Assembly (NCBI GenBank): GCA_964538375.1
Contig: CAZIFQ010000004.1
Span: 1 to 64,000 of the forward strand
Source of the DNA: JAUUZQ01 sp964538375
GTDB taxonomy: Bacteria > Bacteroidota > Bacteroidia > Bacteroidales > GCA-2748055
DNA: 64,000 bases
Direction of reading: 5' to 3'
Numbering within the stretch: the first letter of the stretch is position 1; every line of letters begins with the position of its first letter. Both the position numbers and the translations under genes were made by a program. Under the pieces are notes generated by a model. It was given only the letters and a program-made list of their open reading frames with translations, was not told the origin of the DNA and made no database searches. Positions 42,892-51,997 of this stretch are shown here, piece after piece.

Positions 42892-43791
42892 TTAATCCTT
42901 TAGTTTAGTTTCGTTATCTGCAGCTTTAGTTGTCTCTGTATCTGTGTTCGCCTCAGGTTCTTTCACTTTTGGAGGAGGAAATCCTATCTCATGAATTGCA
43001 TGTGTAGGACAAACAACAACGCATTTCCTGCATAATCTACATTTCACCGGGTCGATGTATGCCAGGTTGTTCTCCATAGTAATGGCATCGAAAGGACATA
43101 CTTTAACACAAGCACCGCATCCGATGCAGGCAACTTTACAGTTTTTCCTTGCGATGGCTCCTTTCTCTTCATTTATGCAGCTGACAAATATTTTTCGATC
43201 TTTTTTGTTCTTCTTTCTAAGTTCGATAATATCTCTCGGACAAGCTTTCACACATGCCCCGCAGGCAGTACATTTATCATCTATTACCTCTGGCAATCCG
43301 GTTTCGGGATTCATATGAATCGCGTCAAAATCACAGACATCAACACAGTCTCCACAACCAAGGCAACCGTGCGGGCATCCTCCTTCACCACTGTAAAGAC
43401 TATGTGCTACAGCACAGGAAGGTGCACCCTCATAGCTATTTGTTCTTGGTCTGAACTCCGGAGTACCGTTGCAACGAATAACAGCTACAAGGGGATCCTG
43501 TACAATAGCTTCACGGCCGAGAATGCTTGCCACTTTTGCCATTACTTCGTTTCCACCAACCGGACAATTCAGTCCTTCAAAAGTTTCAGATTTTACTAAG
43601 GCCTCTGCAAAGTTTCGACAACCGGCAAATCCACATCCACCGCAGTTGGCAGCTGGAAGGGCTTCTTCCACCTGGTCAATGAGCGGATCTTCAAATACCT
43701 TGAATTTTTGTGCTACAAAGTAGAGTATGATGGCCGAAATTGCTCCGATAGCCACCAAAGTGATGATAGTGTATAAAATTATCTGACTCAT
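42892..43791 (-). CDS. rnfB: Rnf complex subunit B (ferredoxin-like, multiple Fe-S clusters)
   Basis: The electron-entry subunit, 299 residues. An N-terminal membrane helix is followed by the 4Fe-4S domain with PAANCGGCGFAGCRNFAEAL, then several ferredoxin motifs: CPHGCLGCGDCVDVCDFDAI, CTACGACVKACPRDI, CIGCGACVKVCPFDAI and CRLCRKCVVVCPTHAI. It takes electrons from reduced ferredoxin and passes them to RnfC. The C-terminal tail is an acidic low-complexity extension (KEPEANTDTETTKAADNE). It overlaps the rseC-like gene by 4 bp. Confidence 0.95.
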   Translation of the reverse strand: MSQIILYTIITLVAIGAISAIILYFVAQKFKVFEDPLIDQVEEALPAANCGGCGFAGCRNFAEALVKSETFEGLNCPVGGNEVMAKVASILGREAIVQDPLVAVIRCNGTPEFRPRTNSYEGAPSCAVAHSLYSGEGGCPHGCLGCGDCVDVCDFDAIHMNPETGLPEVIDDKCTACGACVKACPRDIIELRKKNKKDRKIFVSCINEEKGAIARKNCKVACIGCGACVKVCPFDAITMENNLAYIDPVKCRLCRKCVVVCPTHAIHEIGFPPPKVKEPEANTDTETTKAADNETKLKD

Positions 43792-44219
43792 AGGTCGAGG
43801 TTTGTTTTTTCTAACTTAAAGGTAAATACGTTTCCAATTTTATTTCTCAGCAGGTAGATCACCAGGTAATAAGGAAATAGTGAGACCAGGGCAAACAGTC
43901 CTGCCTGGAGTTCACTGTATCCTGTTGTAGTGAAAACAATGAGTACAAGCATGAGCAACAGAAATGGATAAACATATCCAAATGCCACTGCCCTCAAGCC
44001 CGTCTTTTTGGAGATCTTTACCCTCACTGTTTCTCCCGGAGTTACTTCGATTCCGTTCAAGGGAACCATCAGTATCTTTTCTTTTTTATCTGCTGCAGAG
44101 CAAGCTCCTTTCGCATGACAAGCCGCACAGGCAGACTGACTATCAATAACAACTTTTGCTATATCATCTGAAATCTGTTCAACGATTCCCTCATGATCTA
44201 TTACATTCTTCCCCGCCAT
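43788..44219 (-). CDS. rseC: RseC/MucC-type protein at the head of the rnf operon
   Basis: A small membrane protein of 143 residues with a cytosolic Cys-rich N-terminus (CAACHAKGACSAADKK) and two membrane helices (about 76-97 and 100-120). Homologues belong to the SoxR-reducing or sigma-E-modulating RseC group and are regularly the first gene of rnf operons in Bacteroidota. Its presence before rnfB, with a 4-bp overlap, supports a redox link to the Rnf complex, possibly in maturation or regulation. Confidence 0.9.
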   Translation of the reverse strand: MAGKNVIDHEGIVEQISDDIAKVVIDSQSACAACHAKGACSAADKKEKILMVPLNGIEVTPGETVRVKISKKTGLRAVAFGYVYPFLLLMLVLIVFTTTGYSELQAGLFALVSLFPYYLVIYLLRNKIGNVFTFKLEKTNLDL

Positions 44220-44240
44220 AATGATTTGTGAAAACAGTTA

Positions 44241-44248
44241 CAAAATTA
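44241..44248 (-). promoter_or_regulatory. -10 element of the rnf operon
   Basis: On the minus strand TAATTTTG matches the TAnnTTTG consensus exactly, 21 bp before the rseC start. A TTTA about 16 bp further upstream could serve as a weak -35 region. Confidence 0.5.
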
Positions 44249-44404
44249 TTCATGTTAGATTTCTAAATGGAGTTACAGATCATATTCTTGCGAACAGATT
44301 GCTATTTATAAGCTGTTTAAATAAGGAAAGCTGATTAATCACCTTATATACAGTAATATAATATCAATTGGGATTTTTTGTTCAGAGGAGGAATTTATCG
44401 ATGC

Positions 44405-46507
44405 TCAACTGATATTTTCCCAATTGATCTTTTGAGGTGATCCTTTTTTGATATGTTTTGCGAAAATGAAGTTATTTTCAGCTGCCAGGTGAGGATCAGT
44501 TTCCAGTATTTTTTCTGCAACATCCCTGGCAAGTTGAAGAATTTGCTGATCTTTTGCGAGATTAGCAATTTTTAGATTAAAAGGTACGCCACTTTGTTGT
44601 GTGCCTTCAATATTACCCGGGCCACGTAATTTCATATCTACTTCAGCAATCTCAAAACCATCAGTGGTTCTTACCATGGTATCAATTCTCTTTCTTCCAT
44701 CGTCAGATAATTTGTAGCCGGACATCAGGATGCAATATGACTGGTCGGCACCACGGCCCACTCTTCCGCGGAGCTGGTGGAGCTGAGACAGTCCGAATCG
44801 TTCAGCACTTTCAATCACCATGATAGTTGCATTTGCAACATCAACGCCGACCTCAATTACAGTAGTTGCCACCATGATATGGGTTCTTCCTTCAACAAAA
44901 TGTTTCATGGAGATTTCTTTCTCTTCCGATTTCATTTTACCATGGACTACACTTACCTGGTAATCGGGGATGGGGAAAGCACGTGAGATACTTTCATATC
45001 CATCTTCCAGGTCCTTGTAATCCATTTTTTCAGATTCCTGTATGAGTGGATATACGATATAGACCTGTCTGCCTTTCTGGATCTCCTGTTTCAGGAAACC
45101 GAACATTTGTAAACGTTTGTTATCGAATAGGTGCATTGTTTTAATTGGTTTCCGTCCGGGCGGCAGTTCATCAATTACCGAGATATCCAGGTCGCCATAA
45201 AGTGTCATGGCCAGGGTCCTGGGGATGGGTGTGGCTGTCATAACCAGGACATGGGGCAATACCTTACTTTTTTGCCATAGCTTGGCACGTTGCGCAACGC
45301 CAAAGCGGTGTTGTTCGTCGATAATGACCAGTCCGAGATTTTTGAATTGAACCACATCTTCCAGCAGGGCATGTGTGCCTACCAGTAGCTGAAGCGAACC
45401 ATTTTCCAATGACTCATGAATTCTTATCCTGTCGGCTTTCTTTGTTGAACCCGTTAGCAATTCGATATTGATGTCAAGTCCTTCTATGAATTTCGATAGA
45501 CTGCGATAATGTTGTGTAGCCAGAATTTCTGTTGGAGCCATCAAGCATGCCTGGAAATTGTTATCCAGTGCAATGAGCATCGACATCAGTGCTACCAGGG
45601 TTTTTCCACTGCCCACATCTCCCTGGAGGAGCCGGTTCATTTGCTTTCCTGATCCCAAATCAAACCGAATCTCTTTAAGGACTCTTTTCTGCGCTTCGGT
45701 AAGTTCAAAAGGAAGGTTATCCTGGTAAAAATTATTCAGGTGTTCTCCAACCCTTGCAAATGTGTTTCCCTTGATTTCATTTTTCCTGAGAGATCTTTTT
45801 TGAAGAATATTGAGCTGGATATAGAACAGTTCTTCAAATTTTAAGCGCAGTTCAGCTTTTTTGTAATCGTTGACATTATTCGGAAAATGTATCTGTTTGA
45901 GTGCTGTATCAAGATTAACCAGGAAAAGTTGTTTGAGCAGCCATGCAGGCAGTGTCTCACTAAAACCAGTTGGTAGCAACTGGATTAGTGTAGACTGAAG
46001 CTTACTAATTGCTTTTGAAGTTAAGTAGCTGTCCTTCATTTTCTCCGTAGTAGAGTATACGGCCTGTAAGCTTGATTTTACAGTTTTTGTTTTAGAAGGA
46101 TCCTCCATCTCAGGATGAACAATATTAAATTTCCTGTTGTAGACTGAGGGCTTTCCAAATATCACAACTTCTTTGCCGGGTGGGAAATTTTCAGGAATCC
46201 ACTTTGCTCCCTTGAACCAAAGCAGTTCAATATTTCCTGTTTCATCTCCAAATCTTGCCACCAGTCTTTTCTTTCTCCCGCCACCAAGCGAGGTATATCC
46301 CTGGATGGTTCCTTTAATCTGAATATAGGGTAGGTCGGGATTGATCTCGCTAACTTTATAGTATTTACTTTTATCGATGTATCGGTATGGGAAGTAGTAC
46401 ATCAGGTCCTCAAAAGTTTGTATATTTATTTCCTTTCTGAGCAAGTCTGCTTTTGCCGGTCCAACGCCGGGAAGAAACTTAATATCTTGTTGAAGGAATT
46501 GTTGCAT
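44405..46507 (-). CDS. recG: ATP-dependent DNA helicase RecG
   Basis: A DNA translocase that remodels stalled replication forks and Holliday junctions. It is complete at 700 residues. An N-terminal wedge/OB domain (GTIQGYTSLGGGRKKRLVAR onward) precedes superfamily 2 motifs: Walker A GDVGSGKTLVALM, the DEQHRFG box, TATPIPRTLAMTLYGD, and the C-terminal QLRGRVGRGADQSYC. The specific tail, with GFEIAEVDMKLRGPGNIEGT, is RecG-typical and separates it from PriA and UvrD. It is divergent from the methyltransferase gene. Confidence 0.97.
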   Translation of the reverse strand: MQQFLQQDIKFLPGVGPAKADLLRKEINIQTFEDLMYYFPYRYIDKSKYYKVSEINPDLPYIQIKGTIQGYTSLGGGRKKRLVARFGDETGNIELLWFKGAKWIPENFPPGKEVVIFGKPSVYNRKFNIVHPEMEDPSKTKTVKSSLQAVYSTTEKMKDSYLTSKAISKLQSTLIQLLPTGFSETLPAWLLKQLFLVNLDTALKQIHFPNNVNDYKKAELRLKFEELFYIQLNILQKRSLRKNEIKGNTFARVGEHLNNFYQDNLPFELTEAQKRVLKEIRFDLGSGKQMNRLLQGDVGSGKTLVALMSMLIALDNNFQACLMAPTEILATQHYRSLSKFIEGLDINIELLTGSTKKADRIRIHESLENGSLQLLVGTHALLEDVVQFKNLGLVIIDEQHRFGVAQRAKLWQKSKVLPHVLVMTATPIPRTLAMTLYGDLDISVIDELPPGRKPIKTMHLFDNKRLQMFGFLKQEIQKGRQVYIVYPLIQESEKMDYKDLEDGYESISRAFPIPDYQVSVVHGKMKSEEKEISMKHFVEGRTHIMVATTVIEVGVDVANATIMVIESAERFGLSQLHQLRGRVGRGADQSYCILMSGYKLSDDGRKRIDTMVRTTDGFEIAEVDMKLRGPGNIEGTQQSGVPFNLKIANLAKDQQILQLARDVAEKILETDPHLAAENNFIFAKHIKKGSPQKINWENIS

Positions 46508-46551
46508 ACTATTTTAAATATAGACGATCACTAAACTGTAAAGTTATAATT

Positions 46552-47361
46552 TTGAATAAAACGGGCTCAGGTATATTAACAGTTTTCTATAAATATATTC
46601 GCTACAAGCTTCGGGCTGGTCATAAGAAGGGCAGGGGAGTTCATTCTTCCTTCGTTTTTGAACTGGTAAGTAAGGTTATTTATAACTATGAAAAAAAGAT
46701 TATTCCGGGAAGTATAACTGGCTTCTACAAAAGCATGCTGAAATGCAATGAGGAATTACAAATTATTGATTATGGGCCGGGGAGCCGGGTCACATCCAGT
46801 ACTGTTCGAAAAGTCTCTTCTATAGCAAAGCATTCTTCAATATCTCATAAGTATGGAGAGATATTGTACAGATTATCAGAATGGTATCGTCCAGGGGCTG
46901 TTCTTGAATTAGGCACAGGTATTGGTTTAAGTACTATCTATCTGAGTGCTGGCTCGCCTGGTGTGCGTATTATTACTGTAGAGGGGAGTCCTGAAAAAAT
47001 TCAATTTGCGAGGGAACAGTTAACTCAACTTGGAGTAAACAATGTCGAATTTGTGAATGAAATTTTTGATGATTGCTTGCATGATTTATTGAAGAAGATG
47101 AAGAATCATTGCCTGATCTTTGTCGACGGAGATCACAGGTATGAGCCAACGGTGAAAACGGTGGAGCAAATTATTGAAAGTGAACACCTGGAAGAGGTAA
47201 TTGTTGTTCTAGATGATATTCACTGGTCGGATGGAATGGAAAAGGCATGGAAAAAGTTAAGTGAAGACGAAAGAATTAGTATATCTCTTAATCTTTTTTT
47301 CATGGGTATTCTTATCATTCGGCCAGGTATAAAAAAACAACATTTTAATATATCTTTATAA
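46552..47361 (+). CDS. Class I SAM-dependent methyltransferase
   Basis: A methyltransferase of 269 residues with a Rossmann core. Motif I is VLELGTGIGLSTIYLSAG (about 120-137), the acidic residue after strand 2 is in ITVEGSPE, and FVDGDHRYEPTV provides the family D-G-D-H segment, similar to O-methyltransferases of the class I group. The first 60 residues are basic (KYIRYKLRAGHKKGRGVHSS). The frame starts at TTG 46552; no suitable ATG occurs before the conserved part. The substrate is unknown. It converges with nothing and is followed by the ABC ATPase. Confidence 0.8.
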   Translation: MNKTGSGILTVFYKYIRYKLRAGHKKGRGVHSSFVFELVSKVIYNYEKKIIPGSITGFYKSMLKCNEELQIIDYGPGSRVTSSTVRKVSSIAKHSSISHKYGEILYRLSEWYRPGAVLELGTGIGLSTIYLSAGSPGVRIITVEGSPEKIQFAREQLTQLGVNNVEFVNEIFDDCLHDLLKKMKNHCLIFVDGDHRYEPTVKTVEQIIESEHLEEVIVVLDDIHWSDGMEKAWKKLSEDERISISLNLFFMGILIIRPGIKKQHFNISL

Positions 47362-47420
47362 CAATTTTGTAGGTATTTCATCCGTATTATAGCTACATTC
47401 GTAATCAATTTTAGCAAAAA

Positions 47421-48122
47421 ATGGAAAATGTTATTGATCTGAAGCAAGTAGATAAGAATTACTATATTGGAACCATAGTTGTAGAAGCACTGCGATCTGT
47501 TAATATCTCAATGAAACCAAATGAATATGTTGCCATTATGGGGCCATCAGGTTCCGGAAAATCAACCCTGATGAATCTCATTGGTTGTTTGGATACAGCA
47601 ACAGGAGGAGAGTATATTTTGAATGGAACTGATGTAAGCAAAATGGAAGATAATCAGCTTGCAGAGATTCGTAACCGGGAGATAGGATTTGTTTTCCAGA
47701 CTTTTAATTTACTTCCAAGGTACACTGCGTTAGAAAATGTGACTTTGCCGATGGTTTATGCAGGAGCAAGCAAGCAGGTGAGAATGGAGAGGGCTAAGGA
47801 GGTCATTGAAAGTGTAGGGCTTACTGACAGGATGGATCACAAACCAAATGAATTGTCGGGTGGACAGCGTCAGAGAGTTGCAGTTGCAAGAGCATTGGTA
47901 AATAATCCATCGATAATACTGGCTGATGAGCCAACGGGTAACCTGGATTCAAAAACTTCCATTGATATCATGAATTTGTTTGACGTTATTCACTCACAGG
48001 GAAATACAGTGATACTGGTTACGCATGAAGAATCGATTGCAAAGCGCGCACACAGGATTATTAGGTTAATGGATGGCGAGGTTGAGGAGGATGAGATCAA
48101 TAAGGATATCACCATTAGATAG
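47421..48122 (+). CDS. ABC transporter ATP-binding protein (LolD/MacB type)
   Basis: An ATPase subunit of 233 residues. Walker A is GPSGSGKST, the Q-loop is FVFQTFNLLPRY, the signature is ELSGGQRQRVAVARAL, Walker B is IILADEPTGNLDS, and the switch His lies in ILVTHEES. The sequence belongs to the LolD/MacB/FtsE-type group, which works with MacB-like permeases in lipoprotein release or in export of lipids or peptides. No permease gene is adjacent in this window, so it must pair with one encoded elsewhere. The ATG at 47421 has an A-rich leader. Confidence 0.9.
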   Translation: MENVIDLKQVDKNYYIGTIVVEALRSVNISMKPNEYVAIMGPSGSGKSTLMNLIGCLDTATGGEYILNGTDVSKMEDNQLAEIRNREIGFVFQTFNLLPRYTALENVTLPMVYAGASKQVRMERAKEVIESVGLTDRMDHKPNELSGGQRQRVAVARALVNNPSIILADEPTGNLDSKTSIDIMNLFDVIHSQGNTVILVTHEESIAKRAHRIIRLMDGEVEEDEINKDITIR

Positions 48123-48216
48123 CCCCATTTACGGCAAATAGTTTTCAATCTTCAGTTGAAGAATCAGCTGGGAATAATTGTTGGTAAAGGTCACTTAAAG
48201 ATAAATTTGGTGTAAG

Positions 48217-48774
48217 ATGAGTGCTAAAAAATCAAATGTTTATACCAGGGGTGGAGACAAAGGACAGACTTCCTTATTAGGCGGTAAACGTGTTCCAAAA
48301 TACCATTTACGGATTGAGGCATACGGCTCTGTGGATGAGTTAATGGCACATACCGCTTTGCTCAGGGATTATGTGGATGATGAAGGTATTAAAGAAGAAT
48401 TATTAAAGGTGCTTGGAATGCTGATGACCTCAGCAACAGTTCTGGCATCAGAAGGAGATAATCTTCCAGAGAATTTACCATCGATAAAAGAAGATGATAT
48501 AAGTTTCCTTGAGGATTCAATTGATCGAATGGATGCCGAGCTTGGACCCTTGCAGTCATTTATTCTTCCGGGAGGTGCTATTGAAGTGTCACAGGCCCAT
48601 GTTTCACGTACAATTTGCCGAAGAACTGAAAGAATCATCCTTCAATTGGCAGAAAAGGAGCAGGTAGAAGAAATCGTTTTACGATTTATTAACAGATTAT
48701 CTGATTATTACTTCCTGTTATCCAGGATGTTAGCATCAAATAGAGACATTAATCAGATGGTTTGGAAACCATGA
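48217..48774 (+). CDS. Cob(I)yrinic acid a,c-diamide adenosyltransferase (PduO/MMAB type)
   Basis: The enzyme transfers the adenosyl group of ATP to cob(I)alamin to make adenosylcobalamin. Its 185 residues form the five-helix bundle of the PduO/MMAB type, with the N-terminal TRGGDKGQTSLLGGKRVPK (ATP binding) and the signature helix RTICRRTERIILQLAEKE, followed by FINRLSDYYFLLSRM. It is not of the CobA or EutT types. B12-dependent mutases are not in the window. Confidence 0.93.
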   Translation: MSAKKSNVYTRGGDKGQTSLLGGKRVPKYHLRIEAYGSVDELMAHTALLRDYVDDEGIKEELLKVLGMLMTSATVLASEGDNLPENLPSIKEDDISFLEDSIDRMDAELGPLQSFILPGGAIEVSQAHVSRTICRRTERIILQLAEKEQVEEIVLRFINRLSDYYFLLSRMLASNRDINQMVWKP

Positions 48775-48855
48775 TTGTATTATTGAAAAAAAATTTTATA
48801 TTTGCGCCCTATTGAAAACGGCAATTGACCGTAAATTAAAAAATTTGTTTATTGT

Positions 48856-49077
48856 ATGTATTGGACATTAGAATTAGCTTCAAAACTTGAGGATGCACCC
48901 TGGCCGGCGACTAAAGATGAACTTATTGATTTTGGTATAAGATCAGGAGCGCCACTTGAGGTTATTGAAAATTTACAGGAAATTGAAGATGAAGGTGATG
49001 TCTATGAAAGCATCGAAGATATCTGGCCGGACTATCCGAGCAAAGATGACTTCTTCTTCAATGAAGATGAATATTAA
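48856..49077 (+). CDS. DUF2795 family small protein
   Basis: A very acidic protein of 73 residues, MYWTLELASKLEDAPWPATK followed by DELIDFGIRSGAPLEVIE and ending in DFFFNEDEY. This is a DUF2795 domain, which occurs as a short, conserved, single-domain protein in Bacteroidota. Its function is unknown. Its small size and high conservation suggest that it is genuinely expressed, and a terminator follows directly. Confidence 0.9.
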   Translation: MYWTLELASKLEDAPWPATKDELIDFGIRSGAPLEVIENLQEIEDEGDVYESIEDIWPDYPSKDDFFFNEDEY

Positions 49078-49084
49078 AGAATTA

Positions 49085-49109
49085 GGAACTGATTTTAGTT
49101 CCTTTTTTT
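49085..49109 (+). terminator. Terminator behind the DUF2795 gene
   Basis: GGAACT (49085-49090) pairs with AGTTCC (49097-49102) and is followed by seven T. It lies 7 bp past the stop codon and overlaps the end of the convergent OstA-like gene. Confidence 0.8.
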
Positions 49110-50643
49110 ATTTCCAAATAAAAATATCAGAAAACATTTTAGGTCTCCAGTCGTCATGCCAGGCAAACCCGTCAAGAAAAGCTTGACCGGAGGGGAGAAG
49201 TGATAAGGGATAATATATACCGGAGGGCTGGACCAGGTAATTAACTTTGTGGACATGATTATCCACCAGGTAAATGATCAAATCAGTACACTCCGCTTTA
49301 TTGACACCTATGATAATATCATTGTCTTCGGCATAGTATAATGTCTGACCGTTTCCTGTTACATCCAGTCGTACCAGGTCATTGTCTTTAAAATAACCCG
49401 TCATACTTTTTCCCCTGATCTGGTTGTACTTTGCAGTATCTTCCTGGGAGACCAGCAGTGCCGTGTTTTTCATATATAGACGGTGCATCTGATTGTTTTT
49501 TGTCTGCAGCTCAATTTTACTTGCTGTAAGTTGGTTTTCTTCTGCCCAAAGCACCGGCTCTCCAAATAAGTGGAAGATGCTGTCTGCTTCACTATAGACC
49601 AGGGAATCACACATTCCCTGAAGATCGTGCCTGAAGATTTTTACATGCTTGTAGGCAAGGAGAACTTTCGTGTCTGTTTCACTGGCAGTATCCCTTAAAG
49701 ATTGTAGAGTGTCAGCATGAATAAACAGCGAGTCAAGACCATCGATTTGCACCATCATTGCGCTGTCTGTAAGCGTAGCCAGACCAAGATCTTCATAATA
49801 TATGCCCCAATTTCCTTTTAAGATGATATTTTGTGTAGTGTCGATCATTTCCACGTTGTGCCTTGCACGGCCGAATCCATTATTTCGTTCATAATAGAGT
49901 GTATCGCCTTTCAGGATTCTTCCATCGCTTTCCAGGAGTGCATTTTTGCTTACCAGGGAGATGTCCTGCCTGGTATCGTACCATCCACCCTCACAATAAA
50001 TATAATTATCTTCACCTATGATCTCTGTTGGACCAAAGAAATATGATACTTCTGTCTGTGTATTATATTTGAGTGTGTCTGAATAGATCAGGTAGTCGGG
50101 GTTATCTATTACTACACTGTCTTTAAAATAGAAAACCTCTGTTTGAGTATGGTAATGCCCCTGCTGACTTGTGAGGGTATTTTCATCTTGTGTAATTATG
50201 CCACCGTTCAGGTAATAGGCAATATCCGTCTCCCTGTTATAGTCAAGGTATTCTGTAAGAAGCACGGTTTCGTTATCGATCAGTTTTACATTCCTCCTTA
50301 CCTTGGCAATGCGCGTCTCACCTTCATAGTGCAAATTGTCTCCATATAGAAACAAGGTATCTCCTTGCTCCATCTTTACATTACTGAAAGCATCTAATGA
50401 ATGTGTTTCTGAATAGAAGTATGCCGAGTCACAAGTCATCAGGCCATCTTCGTGTCTGAGTTTTACATTTCCCAGGAGCCGTTGGGCACCTGAGCCAAGT
50501 TTATCGTCATACTCGATTAAATCGGCTTGCAGGATCTCTATCTGGCGAACTTTCTGAGCATGTAGCGATGAGATAGGGGAGATCAGAAAAAGCAGTACCA
50601 GGTAAAAGAATGAAGAATAGCCAAAATGTGATATTTTTCTCAT
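49108..50643 (-). CDS. OstA/LptA-like outer-membrane biogenesis protein
   Basis: An exported protein of 511 residues with a signal peptide (to about 30, SLHA). Many beta-jellyroll units of the OstA/LptA type follow, seen as repeated patterns such as RLLGNVKLRHEDGLMTCDS, YLNGGIITQDENTL and KGDTLYYERNNGFGRARHNV. In this group lipopolysaccharide is passed across the periplasm along such folds. It is longer than LptA and lacks the membrane barrel of LptD, so it is the Bacteroidota OstA-like form. The gene closes a cluster with three SurA-like genes, suggesting outer-membrane assembly. Confidence 0.83.
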   Translation of the reverse strand: MRKISHFGYSSFFYLVLLFLISPISSLHAQKVRQIEILQADLIEYDDKLGSGAQRLLGNVKLRHEDGLMTCDSAYFYSETHSLDAFSNVKMEQGDTLFLYGDNLHYEGETRIAKVRRNVKLIDNETVLLTEYLDYNRETDIAYYLNGGIITQDENTLTSQQGHYHTQTEVFYFKDSVVIDNPDYLIYSDTLKYNTQTEVSYFFGPTEIIGEDNYIYCEGGWYDTRQDISLVSKNALLESDGRILKGDTLYYERNNGFGRARHNVEMIDTTQNIILKGNWGIYYEDLGLATLTDSAMMVQIDGLDSLFIHADTLQSLRDTASETDTKVLLAYKHVKIFRHDLQGMCDSLVYSEADSIFHLFGEPVLWAEENQLTASKIELQTKNNQMHRLYMKNTALLVSQEDTAKYNQIRGKSMTGYFKDNDLVRLDVTGNGQTLYYAEDNDIIIGVNKAECTDLIIYLVDNHVHKVNYLVQPSGIYYPLSLLPSGQAFLDGFAWHDDWRPKMFSDIFIWK

Positions 50644-50665
50644 TACACAATAAAATACTTACAGA

Positions 50666-51994
50666 TCAATTGCCACACTTTTCAAATGAGTGGTCAATTT
50701 TAATATATGTCTTTTCTTTCTTCTCTTTATACCATTCATTCATTACATCTTGTCTTTTCTTAGCAAGAGCCATGTTTTGAAGGAGAAGATAGTCCTGTTT
50801 CAGATTTGCCCTGTGCGGCTCTGTCATGGATATAAGCTTGATTAATTTGTAACAGAGTTTTTGATTCTGGTCCTTGGTTTCAAAGGGTTTCGAAATTTCA
50901 CTAATCTCCATCTCCCTGGTCGTATAATAATCCTTTGTTTCCAGTTGATTGAGTTCGAATGTAGCTGCACTTGTCATCGGATTTACAAGCAATCCTCCAT
51001 TTACGCTGGTATTCTTATCCTGTGAATAATACATCGCAGCTTTTTCAAATGCAATTGAATCACTAACAATAAAAGTTCTTATGCTGTCGATTCTTTGAAT
51101 GGCGTTGGTTTTAGCCAAGGCATCAACCTTTGGTTTCATTAGTATATGCCTGGTATTGAGCATATCACCTTTTCGTTCGATGGCTTGAATAATGTGAAAA
51201 CCAAATTCTGATTCAACAATTTTCGAAACCTGTCCAACTTTCAAGCCCCAGGCAGCAGTGGCATATGCCGGGTCAAGATTTCCCTTGGCCATAAATCCAA
51301 TTTCACCCCCCTTTGGAGCAGATGGTCCGTCTGAATAAAGAATTGCCAGGGTAGCAAAATTTTCGCCACTATTGATTCTTTCTCTCAGGTCAAGCAACTT
51401 CTTCCTCACCTCATAAGTCGCATCATCGCTTGTTTCCGGGTATCGAATGATTTGTGCAATCTTTACTTGTGCATCAATATAAGGAATACTATCAGTGTCG
51501 AGTTTCTTATAAAATGATTTCACTTCTGAAGGTGTAATGGATATTTCGCCTGTGATGCTTTGCTGCACCTCCTGGGTAATCATCATTTCTTTCATAGTCT
51601 TGCGAAGGTCATCTTTAATGTCATAAATGGATTTATTGAAATACTCTTCCATCTCCTTCTCGCTTCCTATCTGTTGGATAAACGTATTCAACCTTGATTC
51701 CATTGACAGCTCTACTTGTCCGGGAGATATTTCAACACTATCAATTTTTGCCTGATTCATAAGTAACTTTTGTTCAACGAAGTAGATGAAGATATCACAC
51801 TTAACATCCTCAGAAACATATGGTTGACTTGCTTTAAGCTGAATAAATTGTTGCTCAATATCTGACTGTAATACTTCAAAATCACCCACAACAGCAACTA
51901 CACGGTCGAGTATCAAGGCATTGTCTTGTCCATATAATCCTGAGACCATTAGTATAGCAACTATTGCAATTGAAAATCTTCTCATCTTCTTCAT
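50666..51994 (-). CDS. SurA-like periplasmic chaperone/peptidyl-prolyl isomerase
   Basis: A periplasmic protein of 442 residues with signal peptide (to about residue 22, GLYGQ), a SurA-type N-terminal chaperone region (ALILDRVVAVVGDFEVLQSD) and a clear parvulin domain at about 175-270 (AQIIRYPETSDDAT, SDGPSAPKGGEIGFMAKGNL, FGFHIIQAIERKGD). A second, degenerate parvulin-like segment follows. It should assist folding of outer-membrane proteins. It is one of three consecutive SurA-like genes. Confidence 0.9.
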   Translation of the reverse strand: MKKMRRFSIAIVAILMVSGLYGQDNALILDRVVAVVGDFEVLQSDIEQQFIQLKASQPYVSEDVKCDIFIYFVEQKLLMNQAKIDSVEISPGQVELSMESRLNTFIQQIGSEKEMEEYFNKSIYDIKDDLRKTMKEMMITQEVQQSITGEISITPSEVKSFYKKLDTDSIPYIDAQVKIAQIIRYPETSDDATYEVRKKLLDLRERINSGENFATLAILYSDGPSAPKGGEIGFMAKGNLDPAYATAAWGLKVGQVSKIVESEFGFHIIQAIERKGDMLNTRHILMKPKVDALAKTNAIQRIDSIRTFIVSDSIAFEKAAMYYSQDKNTSVNGGLLVNPMTSAATFELNQLETKDYYTTREMEISEISKPFETKDQNQKLCYKLIKLISMTEPHRANLKQDYLLLQNMALAKKRQDVMNEWYKEKKEKTYIKIDHSFEKCGN

Positions 51995-51997
51995 TCT

